From: Sinorhizobium sp. B11
Lineage (GTDB): Bacteria; Pseudomonadota; Alphaproteobacteria; Rhizobiales; Rhizobiaceae
Reading direction: 5' to 3'
DNA length: 64,000 nt
NCBI GenBank assembly: GCA_039725955.1
Contig: CP091033.1
Span: 1,364,001 to 1,428,000, forward strand
Below are positions 8,838 to 18,180 of the stretch, piece after piece. The translations under genes and the position numbers were made by a program. The notes beneath the pieces are model-generated. The model did not search any database. It saw nothing but the letters and a program-made list of their open reading frames with translations, and was not told the DNA's origin. Within the stretch, counting starts at the first letter, position 1. Every line of letters begins with the position of its first letter.

Positions 8838-10388
8838 ATGACTGTACCCGTCCCGACGCAAGCGACAGCCGACGATAATGTCATCATTCGCTTCGATCAT
8901 ATCGTCAAGCGCTTCGGCGGCGCCCAGGCACTGGCCAGCGCATCACTCGCCATACGTCGCGGCACCGTCCACGGCCTCGTCGGCCAGAACGGAGCCGGCA
9001 AGTCGACGCTGATCAAGCTGCTTGCCGGGCTGCATGTCGCGGACGAAGGCACGATCGAAATCGAAGGCAAAGCCTATGATCGGCTGACACCGCATCTGAA
9101 CGAAGAGCTGGGCATCCATTTCATCCATCAGGACAGGCTGCTGGTTCCGACATTCACGGTCGGCGAGGCACTGTTTCTCGGCCGCGAGACGCGGCGTGCG
9201 GGAACACCCTTCCTTGATCGCCGGGCAATGCAGAAACGCGCCGGCGAGATCCTTGCCAATTATTTTGGGATCACTCTGCCGAAGAACGCCCTTATCGGCG
9301 AGCTCTCGACCGCCGAAAAGCAGATCGTCCAGATCACGCGGGCATTGCTCCATCAGCCGAAAGTTCTCGTCTTCGACGAGCCGACCGCTGCATTGGTACG
9401 GCGCGAGGCTGAAATCCTCTTCCGCCTGATCCGCCGGCTGCGCGACGAAGGTGTTACCATCATCTACATCTCGCATTATCTCAACGAGATCGAAGAACTC
9501 TGCGATCACGTCACCGTACTGCGCAACGGCCGGGATGTGGCCTCGCTGCCGATTGGCGGGACCTCGGCCAAGGCGATCGCCGGTCTGATGATCGAGCGTG
9601 ACCTCACCGAAATGTTCCCCAAGCGCCGGGTCGATCTCGGCGAAGCGATCCTGAATATCCGGGGGCTTTCGGCACCCAACCGCTTTGACGACGTCAGTTT
9701 CAGCCTGCGCCGCGGCGAGGTGCTCGGCATCACCGGCCTCCTCGGCTCCGGCGCCAAAGACCTGATCCGCACGCTTTTCGGTCTGGAACAGGCTGCAAGC
9801 GGTCAGATTGAAATCGAGGGACGAGCAGTACGGCCCGGCAGCCCCGCAAAAGCGGTGGACCGCAGGCTTGCGCTTATTCCCGAGGACCGGCGCGGACACG
9901 GCGTCGGCCTCGATCTCAGTGTGACCGAAAATATCACCCTCCCGAGCCTTGCCCGTTACAGCCGTTTCGGTTTCCTCAATCGCAAGCGTGAGCGCTCCGA
10001 CACGGAAGACCTGATCAAGCGGCTGCAGATCAAAACGGCCGGGCGCGATGCGTTGGTCCGCACACTCTCGGGCGGCAATCAGCAGAAGGTGGCGATCGCC
10101 AAATGGCTGAGCCGCCAGTCGGAAATCTACCTGCTGGATGAACCGACCGTCGGTGTCGATATCGGCTCAAAGGTCGAAATCTATACGCTGATCGGCGAAC
10201 TGGCCGCACGTGGGGCCGGCGTTATCGTTCTCTCCTCCGACCTGCCGGAGCTCGTCGGGATTACGGACAGGATCCTGGTATTTTTCCGCGGCCGGCTGAT
10301 CCGCGAGCTCGATTCCTCGAAAACCACAACGGATGAAGTCCTGTCGATCTCGACCGGCGCTTCGGAAGGATTGCGCCATGTCGGCTGA
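8838..10388 (+). CDS. ribose-type ABC importer ATP-binding protein (two ABC domains)
   Basis: 516 residues from the ATG at 8838, preferred over 8817 because GGAAAG lies about nine bases upstream. Domain 1 has Walker A GQNGAGKST at 49-57 and LVFDEPTAALVRREAE. Domain 2 has GLLGSGAKD in place of Walker A, then LSGGNQQKVAIAKWL and LLDEPTVGVDIGSK. This is the normal RbsA/MglA arrangement. It energises the importer with the permeases at 10378 and 11399 and binding protein at 7767. The permease start lies 11 bases inside its 3' end, indicating translational coupling. Confidence 0.9.
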   Translation: MTVPVPTQATADDNVIIRFDHIVKRFGGAQALASASLAIRRGTVHGLVGQNGAGKSTLIKLLAGLHVADEGTIEIEGKAYDRLTPHLNEELGIHFIHQDRLLVPTFTVGEALFLGRETRRAGTPFLDRRAMQKRAGEILANYFGITLPKNALIGELSTAEKQIVQITRALLHQPKVLVFDEPTAALVRREAEILFRLIRRLRDEGVTIIYISHYLNEIEELCDHVTVLRNGRDVASLPIGGTSAKAIAGLMIERDLTEMFPKRRVDLGEAILNIRGLSAPNRFDDVSFSLRRGEVLGITGLLGSGAKDLIRTLFGLEQAASGQIEIEGRAVRPGSPAKAVDRRLALIPEDRRGHGVGLDLSVTENITLPSLARYSRFGFLNRKRERSDTEDLIKRLQIKTAGRDALVRTLSGGNQQKVAIAKWLSRQSEIYLLDEPTVGVDIGSKVEIYTLIGELAARGAGVIVLSSDLPELVGITDRILVFFRGRLIRELDSSKTTTDEVLSISTGASEGLRHVG

Positions 10389-11397
10389 CGTTCATTTCGG
10401 GCCTCTTCCCACCGCGTCCACGGACCCCGTGTCGCAAGCCAGGGGCGCAGCGGCGGTCGCGGTGCTCCGCTTCGGCTCGCTGCTTGCCTTCGCGTCCATC
10501 CTTGTCGTGTTCTCTTTGACGGCGCCTTATTTTCTGTCTGTTGGCAATATCGGCAATGTTCTCGGCCAGTCCGCCATTTCCGGTATATTGGCGATCGGAC
10601 TGACAGTCGTGCTGATCGCCGGAGGCTCGAATGTGGTCACCGGCGGCATCGACCTGTCGTTGGCGGCCAATATGGGCCTGAGCGCTGCAGTCTATGCGAC
10701 CCTGATCCAGCTTGGCTATGGTGACGCAACAGCGGCGGCGGCGGCTTTGTTGACCGGTGTTGCGATCGGCGCGGTCAACGCTGTCGCCGTCGTACTCGCG
10801 GGAATCGTCCCGCTGCTAGCTACGCTCGCAGTGATGAATGTTGTCGCCGGCCTCGAACTTGTCCTGACGCAGAACACCGTCGTACCTGCGTCGACCGATT
10901 TTCTGACGGCTGTTTCGGCCTCCGATAGTTTCGGCATCCCCATTCTCGCCTACGTGCTGCTCGGCTTCACGGCAATTGCCACGGCGATCGTGCAATATAC
11001 GCCGATCGGGCTCAGGCTTTATGCCGTCGGCGAGTTTCCGGACGCGGCACGCGCCGCCGGCCTGCCGCTCAAGCGGCTGCTTGCCGGCGCGTTCATCGCC
11101 AGCGGGCTCTGCGGCGGTTTTGCCGGCATTCTCTCGGTCTCCTATCTCAGCGGCAGCACGACCGGTTCGGGCGAGGCGCTGCTGCCTGTCGTCGTCATTG
11201 CGCTGCTCGGCTCGATCTTTTCGCGGCGGCTGGTGCCGACCATTCCGGGAACGCTGATCTCGGCGCTGTTCATCGGCTTCCTCACCAACGGCTTTCAGCT
11301 CCTGAACCTGCCAAGCACGCTCGTCAGCGGTGTGCAGGGCCTTCTCATCCTGATCGTCGTGTCGGCCACGACATTACTGCGCAAGCGGGAGATCTGA
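10378..11397 (+). CDS. ribose-type ABC importer permease 1
   Basis: 339 residues from the ATG at 10378, overlapping the ATPase gene by 11 bases. It is a hydrophobic BPD_transp_2 permease with VVTGGIDLSLAANMGLSAAV and AVGEFPDAARAAGLPLKRL, the RbsC-family cytoplasmic loop. The second permease follows after one base, so the channel is probably a heterodimer, unlike the importer at 5113-7652, which has one permease gene. An upstream in-frame ATG at 10333 lies well inside the ATPase gene and is less likely. Confidence 0.9.
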   Translation: MSADVHFGPLPTASTDPVSQARGAAAVAVLRFGSLLAFASILVVFSLTAPYFLSVGNIGNVLGQSAISGILAIGLTVVLIAGGSNVVTGGIDLSLAANMGLSAAVYATLIQLGYGDATAAAAALLTGVAIGAVNAVAVVLAGIVPLLATLAVMNVVAGLELVLTQNTVVPASTDFLTAVSASDSFGIPILAYVLLGFTAIATAIVQYTPIGLRLYAVGEFPDAARAAGLPLKRLLAGAFIASGLCGGFAGILSVSYLSGSTTGSGEALLPVVVIALLGSIFSRRLVPTIPGTLISALFIGFLTNGFQLLNLPSTLVSGVQGLLILIVVSATTLLRKREI

Positions 11398-11398
11398 T

Positions 11399-12376
11399 AT
11401 GTCCGCCTCAACTTCAGCCGGACGCTCGCTCGCCGGCCTCGCACGCTTTGGCCTGATCATAGCGCTGATCGTGGTTTTCTCTGTGTTCTCCGTCCTCGCG
11501 CCCACCTTCTTCACTCCCGGCAACCTGCAAAGCATTCTCGTCAACAATTTCACGCTGCTTGCCATCGTCTCGATCGCCATGACCTTCGCGGTCTCCGCAG
11601 GCGGCATCGATCTCTCGGTCGGCACGGCCGTCGATTTTGCAAGCTTTGCCTTCGTCTCCTTCGTTCTGGCGGGCCAGCCGGTGCCGCTCGCACTCATCGC
11701 CGGGCTTACAGCCGGCGCGCTGGTCGGCGCGTTTAACGCTGTCCTCGTGTCCGTGATCGGCGTCGCACCGTTTCTCGCGACACTCGGCACCCTCTTTATC
11801 GGCCGCAGCGTCCAGCAATTGCTGACCAATGGCGGCAACCCGGTTTATCTTCCGCCCTCGGGAGTGCCGGAAACCTTTCGCTTTCTCGGCCATGGCACGA
11901 TTGCCAACGTTCCGGTGCCGTTGGTGATCGCTGCCATCGTCATCGCGGGCGCAGCCGCAGTCTTCGCTCGGACCCGTTTCGGGCGCGTAGTCGTCTCGAT
12001 CGGCATCCAGCCGAGCGTCGTGCGCTATTCCGGCATCGGTCTCGGCGCGCCTGTTGCCGCCACCTTCATTCTCGCTGGGCTGATTGCCGCCGTTGCCGGC
12101 CTCATCCTGACGGCGACGGTAACCGTCTACATCCCCTCCTCCGGCAATGCGTTCCTGCTGAACGCCATCGGTGCCACCTTCATCGGCACGACGCTGTCGC
12201 CGCTCGGCCGGCCCAATGTGCTTGGCACCGTCCTCGGCGTCCTGCTCCTCAGCATCGTCGCCAACGGCCTGCTGCTAACCGGCCTGAACTTCTACTGGCA
12301 GCAGGTCGGCACCGGCACGCTCATCTTTGCCGTGCTCGCCCTCAGCTTCATCAACAGAAAAACCGTCGGCGCCTGA
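11399..12376 (+). CDS. ribose-type ABC importer permease 2
   Basis: 325 residues, RbsC-family permease with FAVSAGGIDLSVGTAVDFAS and the loop SIGIQPSVVRYSGIGL. It starts one base after the stop of permease 1. Eight to ten hydrophobic segments are apparent. The pair most likely forms a heterodimeric pore. The LLM monooxygenase gene begins 33 bases downstream, in the same operon. Confidence 0.9.
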   Translation: MSASTSAGRSLAGLARFGLIIALIVVFSVFSVLAPTFFTPGNLQSILVNNFTLLAIVSIAMTFAVSAGGIDLSVGTAVDFASFAFVSFVLAGQPVPLALIAGLTAGALVGAFNAVLVSVIGVAPFLATLGTLFIGRSVQQLLTNGGNPVYLPPSGVPETFRFLGHGTIANVPVPLVIAAIVIAGAAAVFARTRFGRVVVSIGIQPSVVRYSGIGLGAPVAATFILAGLIAAVAGLILTATVTVYIPSSGNAFLLNAIGATFIGTTLSPLGRPNVLGTVLGVLLLSIVANGLLLTGLNFYWQQVGTGTLIFAVLALSFINRKTVGA

Positions 12377-12409
12377 AGCGCACCTCGCCGACAACGCAGG
12401 AAGAATGAC

Positions 12410-13810
12410 ATGACCCGTGAAATCAGGCTCAACGCCTTCGACATGAATTGCGTCGGACACCAGTCGCCGGGGCTCTGGCGACATCCGCGCGACAAATCCT
12501 GGACCTACAAGGATCTCGATTATTGGGTGCATCTGGCAAAGACGCTGGAGCGCGGCAAGTTCGACGGTCTCTTCATCGCCGACGTGCTCGGCGTCTATGA
12601 CGTCTTGAACGGTAATGTCGATGCAGCGCTTCGCCATTCGGCGCAGGTGCCGGTCAACGATCCGCTGCAGCTCATCCCGACCATGGCGTATGAGACCGAA
12701 CATCTCGGCTTTGGCCTGACGGCTTCGCTCTCTTTCGAACACCCTTATACTTTTGCCCGGCGCATCTCCACGCTCGATCATCTGACCAAGGGTCGCGTCG
12801 GCTGGAATATCGTCACCTCCTATCTGAACAGCGGTGCGCTCAATATCGGCCAGGCCGCGCAGACCAACCATGACGACCGCTACGACCTCGCCGACGAATA
12901 TCTCGAGGTCTGCTACAAGCTCTGGGAGGGAAGCTGGGAGGACGATGCCGTCGTGCGCGACCGCGAAACCGGCATTTTCACCCATCCGGAAAAGGTCCAT
13001 CCGATCAATCATTCGGGCAAATATTTCAACGTTCCCGGCATTCACCTGAGCGAGCCCTCGCCACAGCGCACGCCGGTGCTCTACCAGGCCGGCGCCTCGA
13101 GCCGCGGGAAGGATTTTGCCGGCGCGCATGCCGAATGCATCTTTGTTGCAGCTCCCTCCAAGGCAGTACTGAAGCGCTATGTCGCCAATGTCCGCCAGGC
13201 GGCCGAGCGGCTCGGACGCAATCCGCGCGAAATCCTCGCCTTCAACCTGCAGACCGTCGTCCTCGGCGAGACCGATGCCGAGGCACAGCGCAAGTTCAAC
13301 GAATATCGCCAATACGCCTCCTTCGAGGGTGCGCTGACGCTGATATCAGGCTGGACCGGCATCGATTTCGGCCAGTTCGGTCCGGACGAAGTTCTGCGCC
13401 ATCGCTATACCAATGCCGTCCAATCGGCTGTCGAAACCTTCACGACCATCGATCCGGATAAGGAATGGACCGTACGCGAAATGGCCGATTGGGTGGGCAT
13501 CGGCGGCTTCGGCCCAGTCTTCGTCGGCTCACCGTCGACAGTCGCCGATCTGATGCAGGAATGGGTCGAGGATACCGACGTCGATGGCTTCAACCTCGCC
13601 TATGCGGTGACCCCCGAGAGCTTCGAAGACACCGTAGACCTGTTGGTACCTGAACTGCAAAAGCGCGGCGTCTACAAGACCGAATACCGGCAGGGTACGC
13701 TACGCGAAAAGCTTGGTGGCGCGGGACCGCGGCTGGTTGCGCCGCATCCGGGAGCGTCCTATCGCAATCTCGGCATTGACGCGCCGCGGCTCGTTGTTGG
13801 CAACCGCTGA
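12410..13810 (+). CDS. LLM class FMN-dependent monooxygenase (NtaA/SnaA/DszA family)
   Basis: 466 residues, close to the family norm of 440-470. It carries the conserved start NAFDMNCVGHQSPGLWRHPR, DPLQLIPTMAYETEHLGFG, LDHLTKGRVGWNIVTSY and PVLYQAGASSRGKDFAG. The enzyme uses FMNH2 and O2 to oxidise or cleave its substrate and needs a flavin reductase in trans; the SsuE/MsuE-like protein at 59361 is a candidate. Last gene of the importer operon starting at 7767, so the imported compound is the probable substrate. It is a clear paralogue of the protein at 55029 (shared DMNCVGH, HPRD, DLDYW, EEYLE-type blocks). AGGAAGAA precedes the ATG. Confidence 0.9.
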   Translation: MTREIRLNAFDMNCVGHQSPGLWRHPRDKSWTYKDLDYWVHLAKTLERGKFDGLFIADVLGVYDVLNGNVDAALRHSAQVPVNDPLQLIPTMAYETEHLGFGLTASLSFEHPYTFARRISTLDHLTKGRVGWNIVTSYLNSGALNIGQAAQTNHDDRYDLADEYLEVCYKLWEGSWEDDAVVRDRETGIFTHPEKVHPINHSGKYFNVPGIHLSEPSPQRTPVLYQAGASSRGKDFAGAHAECIFVAAPSKAVLKRYVANVRQAAERLGRNPREILAFNLQTVVLGETDAEAQRKFNEYRQYASFEGALTLISGWTGIDFGQFGPDEVLRHRYTNAVQSAVETFTTIDPDKEWTVREMADWVGIGGFGPVFVGSPSTVADLMQEWVEDTDVDGFNLAYAVTPESFEDTVDLLVPELQKRGVYKTEYRQGTLREKLGGAGPRLVAPHPGASYRNLGIDAPRLVVGNR

Positions 13811-13933
13811 AAAATAATGGCTGGGTGACAAAAAATATCTCGCCTGGCCATCCTGTTCGAATTTAATTCCTGTCACAATTAACGTTTCAACTCGAATATA
13901 GATCATTGAATTTCTTGGATATCAGGAGCGGGC

Positions 13934-15544
13934 ATGACTATTGCAGATATCTCTCGGCGCGGCCTGCTGAAGGGCACGGCGTTGCTTCTCGGAACGACAG
14001 CGTTGTCGCGTATTGCGCTGGCGCAGGACGTGCCGGCCGGCGGGCGCCTGATCGTTGCAGCCGATTCCGAGCCGAAGAACCTCAACCCCGCAATCGTCGC
14101 CTCGAACGGCGTCTTCTTCATCGCAAGCAAGGTGATCGAGCCGCTCGCGGAGGCTTCCTACGAAGGCTCGGACGGTCTTGCGCCGCGTCTCGCCACGTCC
14201 TGGGAAGGCTCAGCCGACGGGCTCTCCGTCACCTTCAAGCTGCGCGACAACGCCACCTGGCATGACGGCAAGCCATTCACCTCGGCCGACGTCGCCTTCT
14301 CGGCGCTCAACGTCTGGAAACCGCTCCAGAACCTCGGCCGCCTGGTCTTCGCCAATCTGCAAGCAGTCGATACGCCCGACGATCACACGGCGATCTTCCG
14401 TTTCTCGAAGCCGACGCCCTTCCAGCTCATCCGCAATGCGCTTCCGGCCGTCACCAGCGTGGTTCCTAAGCATATTTTTGAAGGTACCGATATCGCCAAG
14501 AACCCGGCCAACAACACGCTTGTCGGCACCGGCCCGTTCAAGTTCGCCGAATACAAGCCCGGCGAATATTACCGGCTGACGCGTAACGAGAATTACTGGA
14601 AGAAGGGCGAGCCAAAGCTCAACGAAATTGTCTACCGCGTGCTGCCTGATCGTGAATCGGCCGGCGCCGCACTAGAGGCCGAGGAAATCCATCTCGCCGC
14701 CTTCTCAGCCGTGCCGCTTGCCGATCTCGACCGTATCTCCAAAGTTGACGGCATCAAGGTGATCTCCAAGGGCTATGAGGCGCTCACCTATCAGCTCGTC
14801 GTCGAGATCAATCATCGCCGCAAGGAGCTCTCCGATCTTCGGGTCCGTCAGGCGATTGCCCACGCGATCGACAAGAAGTTCGTCGTCGATACGATCTTCC
14901 TCGGCTATGCGACGGAATCCACCGGCCCTGTTCCGAAGAATTCGAAAGAATTCTACACGGCCGATGTCGCCAACTATAATTTCGACGTGAAGGCGGCAAA
15001 CGAGCTGCTGGACCAGGGCGGCTATACCAAGGGCTCCGACGGCAATCGATTCCAGCTCAAGCTGCGGCCGGCACCCTATTTCAACGAGACGCGCCAGTTC
15101 GGTGATTATCTGCGCCAGGCGCTCGCAGCCGTCGGCATCGATGCGGTCATCGTCAATGCCGATGCCGCCGCACATCAGAAGGCCGTCTATACCGACCACG
15201 ACTTCGATATCGCCGTCGGTCCGCCGGTCTTCCGTGGCGATCCGGCCATCTCGACCACCATTCTCGTACAGTCCGGAACGCCTGATGGCGTGCCCTTCTC
15301 AAACCAGGGCGGCTATGTCAGCGCCGAGCTCGACAAGATCATCGCGCAAGCAGCAGTGACCGTGGACACCGCCGCGCGCACCGACCTCTATTACAAGTTC
15401 CAGCAGCTTGTGGTGGCCGAACTGCCTTTGATCAATGTCGCCGAATGGGGCTTCATCACGGTTGCCCGCGATACGGTGCTGAACGTTTCGGACAATCCGC
15501 GATGGGCAGTTTCGAACTGGGGCGATACCGCGCTGCAGTCGTGA
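13934..15544 (+). CDS. peptide/nickel-type ABC importer substrate-binding protein (SBP_bac_5)
   Basis: 536 residues with a Tat-like leader (ISRRGLLKGTALLLGTTALS, cleavage near ALA-Q) and the SBP_bac_5 body: YEGSDGLAPRLATSWEGSAD, FKLRDNATWHDGKPFTSADV and TGPFKFAEYKPGEYYRLTRN. This fold binds peptides, glutathione, opines and similar compounds. The ATG has CAGGAG upstream. It opens an operon with two permeases, two ATPases and an aminotransferase. The ligand is unknown; an amine- or sulfur-containing compound is suggested by the last gene and by the region. Confidence 0.88.
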   Translation: MTIADISRRGLLKGTALLLGTTALSRIALAQDVPAGGRLIVAADSEPKNLNPAIVASNGVFFIASKVIEPLAEASYEGSDGLAPRLATSWEGSADGLSVTFKLRDNATWHDGKPFTSADVAFSALNVWKPLQNLGRLVFANLQAVDTPDDHTAIFRFSKPTPFQLIRNALPAVTSVVPKHIFEGTDIAKNPANNTLVGTGPFKFAEYKPGEYYRLTRNENYWKKGEPKLNEIVYRVLPDRESAGAALEAEEIHLAAFSAVPLADLDRISKVDGIKVISKGYEALTYQLVVEINHRRKELSDLRVRQAIAHAIDKKFVVDTIFLGYATESTGPVPKNSKEFYTADVANYNFDVKAANELLDQGGYTKGSDGNRFQLKLRPAPYFNETRQFGDYLRQALAAVGIDAVIVNADAAAHQKAVYTDHDFDIAVGPPVFRGDPAISTTILVQSGTPDGVPFSNQGGYVSAELDKIIAQAAVTVDTAARTDLYYKFQQLVVAELPLINVAEWGFITVARDTVLNVSDNPRWAVSNWGDTALQS

Positions 15545-15584
15545 TAGGGTCGAAGGCGCAATTGCGGCAGAGGCCTCATCCGGC

Positions 15585-16574
15585 GTGAAACGTGCACTTC
15601 TCCTCCTGAGACGCAGGATCATCAGCAGCATCCCGGTGCTGCTGATCGTCGTGATCTTCACATTCTTCCTGCTGGAATCCGCCTCCGGTGACGCCGTCGA
15701 TGCCTATCTCGGCTCGATCGGCGGCGGCGATGCTGCACTCATCAAATCGCTGCGGGAAAGCTACGGCCTGGACCAATCGGTCTTTTCCCGCCTTTGGCTC
15801 TATCTGTCGTCGCTCGTTCGCCTCGATCTTGGCTGGTCGGTGGCTTTCAACCGACCGGTACGGGACCTGATCGCCGAGCGGCTACCGAACACGCTGCTCC
15901 TGATGGGAAGTGCTACGGCGCTTTCCTTCGGCCTCGGTTCGGCGCTCGGTATCGTTGCCGGCGCAAAGCCGGGCAGCCTGCGCGATCGTCTCCTCTCGAT
16001 CGGCTCGCTGATCATCTACGCCATACCGAGCTTCTGGCTGGGGCTGGTGCTCAGCATCCTCTTTTCGGTCAAGTTGCGCTGGCTGCCGATTGCCGGCATC
16101 GAGACCATCGCCTCCGGCAAATCAGGACTCCCGCAGGTGCTGGATGTAGCGGAGCATCTTGTCCTGCCGGTCGGCGCGCTCGCCTTCATCTATCTCGCAT
16201 TGTTTCTGCGCGTCATGCGCTCAGGCATGGCGGAAGCCTGGAAGCTCGATTTCGTGCTCTTCGCCCGGGCCAAGGGCCTGTCGCGCAGCCGCATCGTGCT
16301 TCGTCATGTCGCGCGCAATGCGCTGCTGCCGCTCGTCACCATGCTCGGACTGCAGTCCGCTGCCATGCTCGGCGGCAGTGTCGTCATCGAAAGTGTCTTT
16401 GCCATTCCGGGCTTCGGCAGGCTGGCGCAGGAGGCGGTCAACGGCCGGGATGCGCCGCTGCTGATGGGCATCATCGTCACGAGCGCCGTCCTCGTCATTT
16501 GTGTCAATTTTGTCGTCGATCTGGTCTACGCCGTCCTCGATCCGCGGATCGGCGCGTCGGAGGGCCGGGCATGA
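15585..16574 (+). CDS. peptide-type ABC importer permease (DppB-like)
   Basis: 329 residues from a GTG at 15585 (MKRALLLLRRRIISSIPVLL). It has the BPD_transp_1 domain, the long periplasmic loop after the first helix (GSIGGGDAALIKSLRESYGL, typical of DppB), and the EAA loop ARAKGLSRSRIVLRHVARNA. The following permease overlaps its stop by four bases. No ATG alternative fits the family N-terminus. Confidence 0.88.
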   Translation: MKRALLLLRRRIISSIPVLLIVVIFTFFLLESASGDAVDAYLGSIGGGDAALIKSLRESYGLDQSVFSRLWLYLSSLVRLDLGWSVAFNRPVRDLIAERLPNTLLLMGSATALSFGLGSALGIVAGAKPGSLRDRLLSIGSLIIYAIPSFWLGLVLSILFSVKLRWLPIAGIETIASGKSGLPQVLDVAEHLVLPVGALAFIYLALFLRVMRSGMAEAWKLDFVLFARAKGLSRSRIVLRHVARNALLPLVTMLGLQSAAMLGGSVVIESVFAIPGFGRLAQEAVNGRDAPLLMGIIVTSAVLVICVNFVVDLVYAVLDPRIGASEGRA

Positions 16575-17401
16575 CCCTGCTGCGCCGTCTCCTTCGAACC
16601 TCCGAAGGTACAATCGGGCTTGCCATCCTGGCAGCCCTTCTCGCCGCCGGCTTGCTGGCTCCGGTCCTGTCGCCAGGAGATCCGCTGCGGATTGCCGGGC
16701 GGGCCATGCTCACACCATTCGCCGATATGAGCTTGCCCCTCGGCACCGACAGACTGGGGCGCGACGTACTGGCAGGCCTGCTCTACGGTGCGCGGACTTC
16801 GTTGGCCGTCGGCATTGCAGCAGCTTTTTCCGCCATGGTGCTCGGGCTCCTTGTGGGCATGGCTGCGGGTTTTGCTGGCGGTGTCATCGACGAGGCGCTC
16901 ATGCGTATTGTCGATGCTTTCCAGATCGTTCCGGGCTTCCTGCTGGCGCTTGCCTTCGTCAGCGTCATCGGGGTTTCAACACCTGTCGTCGTCTTTGCCA
17001 TTGCGCTCGGAGCCTGGGCCGATCCTGCGCGGCTGGCTCGAGCGCAGGTCCTGTCCATCCGCGAACGGGATTATGTGGCTGCTGCACGCGTGATCGGCAT
17101 GCATCCGGCCGAGATCGCCTTCAAGGAAATCCTGCCGAATGCCCTGCCGCCGGTGCTGGCGCTGTCGGCCACAATCGTTGCCGGCGCAATCCTCACGGAA
17201 GCGGCACTTTCCTTCCTCGGTCTCGGCAATCCCAACCTTGCCACCTGGGGCTCGATGATCGCCGAAGGCCGCAGCGTGCTGCGCTCGGCCGCCTATCTTT
17301 CTGTGCTGCCCGGCATGGCATTGGCGATCACGGTGCTTGGCGTTCACCTTTTCAGCGAGGGCCTGACCAAAGCGCTCGACAGTGGCGGAGGGCCGCAATG
17401 A
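16571..17401 (+). CDS. peptide-type ABC importer permease (DppC-like)
   Basis: 276 residues from the ATG at 16571, which overlaps the previous stop. The N-terminal helix is followed by the OppC motif (LGTDRLGRDVLAGLLYGART) and the EAA loop AARVIGMHPAEIAFKEILPN, with the late block EAALSFLGLGNPN. It pairs with the permease at 15585. The next ATPase starts inside its stop codon. Confidence 0.9.
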   Translation: MTLLRRLLRTSEGTIGLAILAALLAAGLLAPVLSPGDPLRIAGRAMLTPFADMSLPLGTDRLGRDVLAGLLYGARTSLAVGIAAAFSAMVLGLLVGMAAGFAGGVIDEALMRIVDAFQIVPGFLLALAFVSVIGVSTPVVVFAIALGAWADPARLARAQVLSIRERDYVAAARVIGMHPAEIAFKEILPNALPPVLALSATIVAGAILTEAALSFLGLGNPNLATWGSMIAEGRSVLRSAAYLSVLPGMALAITVLGVHLFSEGLTKALDSGGGPQ

Positions 17402-18180
17402 CCGCTCTCTTCTGCTGCGTGAAAGGGCTTTCTGTCCGTTATGAACACGAGGCGGCGTTGAGTTCCATCGACCTCGATCTCATCGAGGGCGAGAGGCTGG
17501 CAATCATTGGCGAAAGCGGGTGCGGCAAAAGTACGTTTGCCCGGGCGCTCGCCGGCCTTCTGCCGGTACAGGCAAGGATCGAAGGCAACATAATCTGGCC
17601 GGCGCTCGGCCATGCTCCGCTTCCCGGCCGCGATTTCGGTTTTGTTTTTCAGGACCCCGGCACCAGTCTCAATCCGGTGCTGACGATCGGCGAGCAGGTT
17701 GCGGAGGGTGCCCGACGACACCTGGGCCTCGGCTGGCGGCAAGCCTATGCACGCGCCGAGGAACTGCTGGAGCGCGTAAGCCTACCGCAGCCGACAAACA
17801 TCATGCGCGCGTTCCCGCACCAGCTCTCGGGTGGTCAGCGGCAGCGCGTGGCGATTGCGGCAGCGATTGCAGCCAGACCCGCCCTGCTCATCGCCGATGA
17901 GGCGACCAGTGCGCTCGATGTCGTGGTGCAGGCCGAGATCGTCGAACTTCTCGACAGCCTGGTGCGCGAAGAAGGCATGACGCTTCTCTTCATCACCCAT
18001 GATATCGCGCTTGCCTCCGGCTTCGTCGATCGCGTCGCCGTCTTCCACGGTGGAGCGTTGGTGGAGACCGGCCCCGTCCGGTCGGTGCTGTCATCGCCAG
18101 CCGACGGCTATACGGCTGCCCTGATCGCCAGTCATCGCGATCTCTCCACGCCGCCACTGATCGCCGAGGTGGTGTCATGA
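17398..18180 (+). CDS. peptide-type ABC importer ATP-binding protein (DppD-like)
   Basis: 260 residues, a single ABC domain with Walker A GESGCGKST near residue 41, LSGGQRQRVAIAAAIAARP and LLIADEATSALDV followed by the H-loop FITHD. It is shorter than classical DppD (about 320) because the C-terminal oligopeptide/iron-sulfur extension is nearly absent. It overlaps both neighbours by four bases. Confidence 0.88.
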   Translation: MTALFCCVKGLSVRYEHEAALSSIDLDLIEGERLAIIGESGCGKSTFARALAGLLPVQARIEGNIIWPALGHAPLPGRDFGFVFQDPGTSLNPVLTIGEQVAEGARRHLGLGWRQAYARAEELLERVSLPQPTNIMRAFPHQLSGGQRQRVAIAAAIAARPALLIADEATSALDVVVQAEIVELLDSLVREEGMTLLFITHDIALASGFVDRVAVFHGGALVETGPVRSVLSSPADGYTAALIASHRDLSTPPLIAEVVS

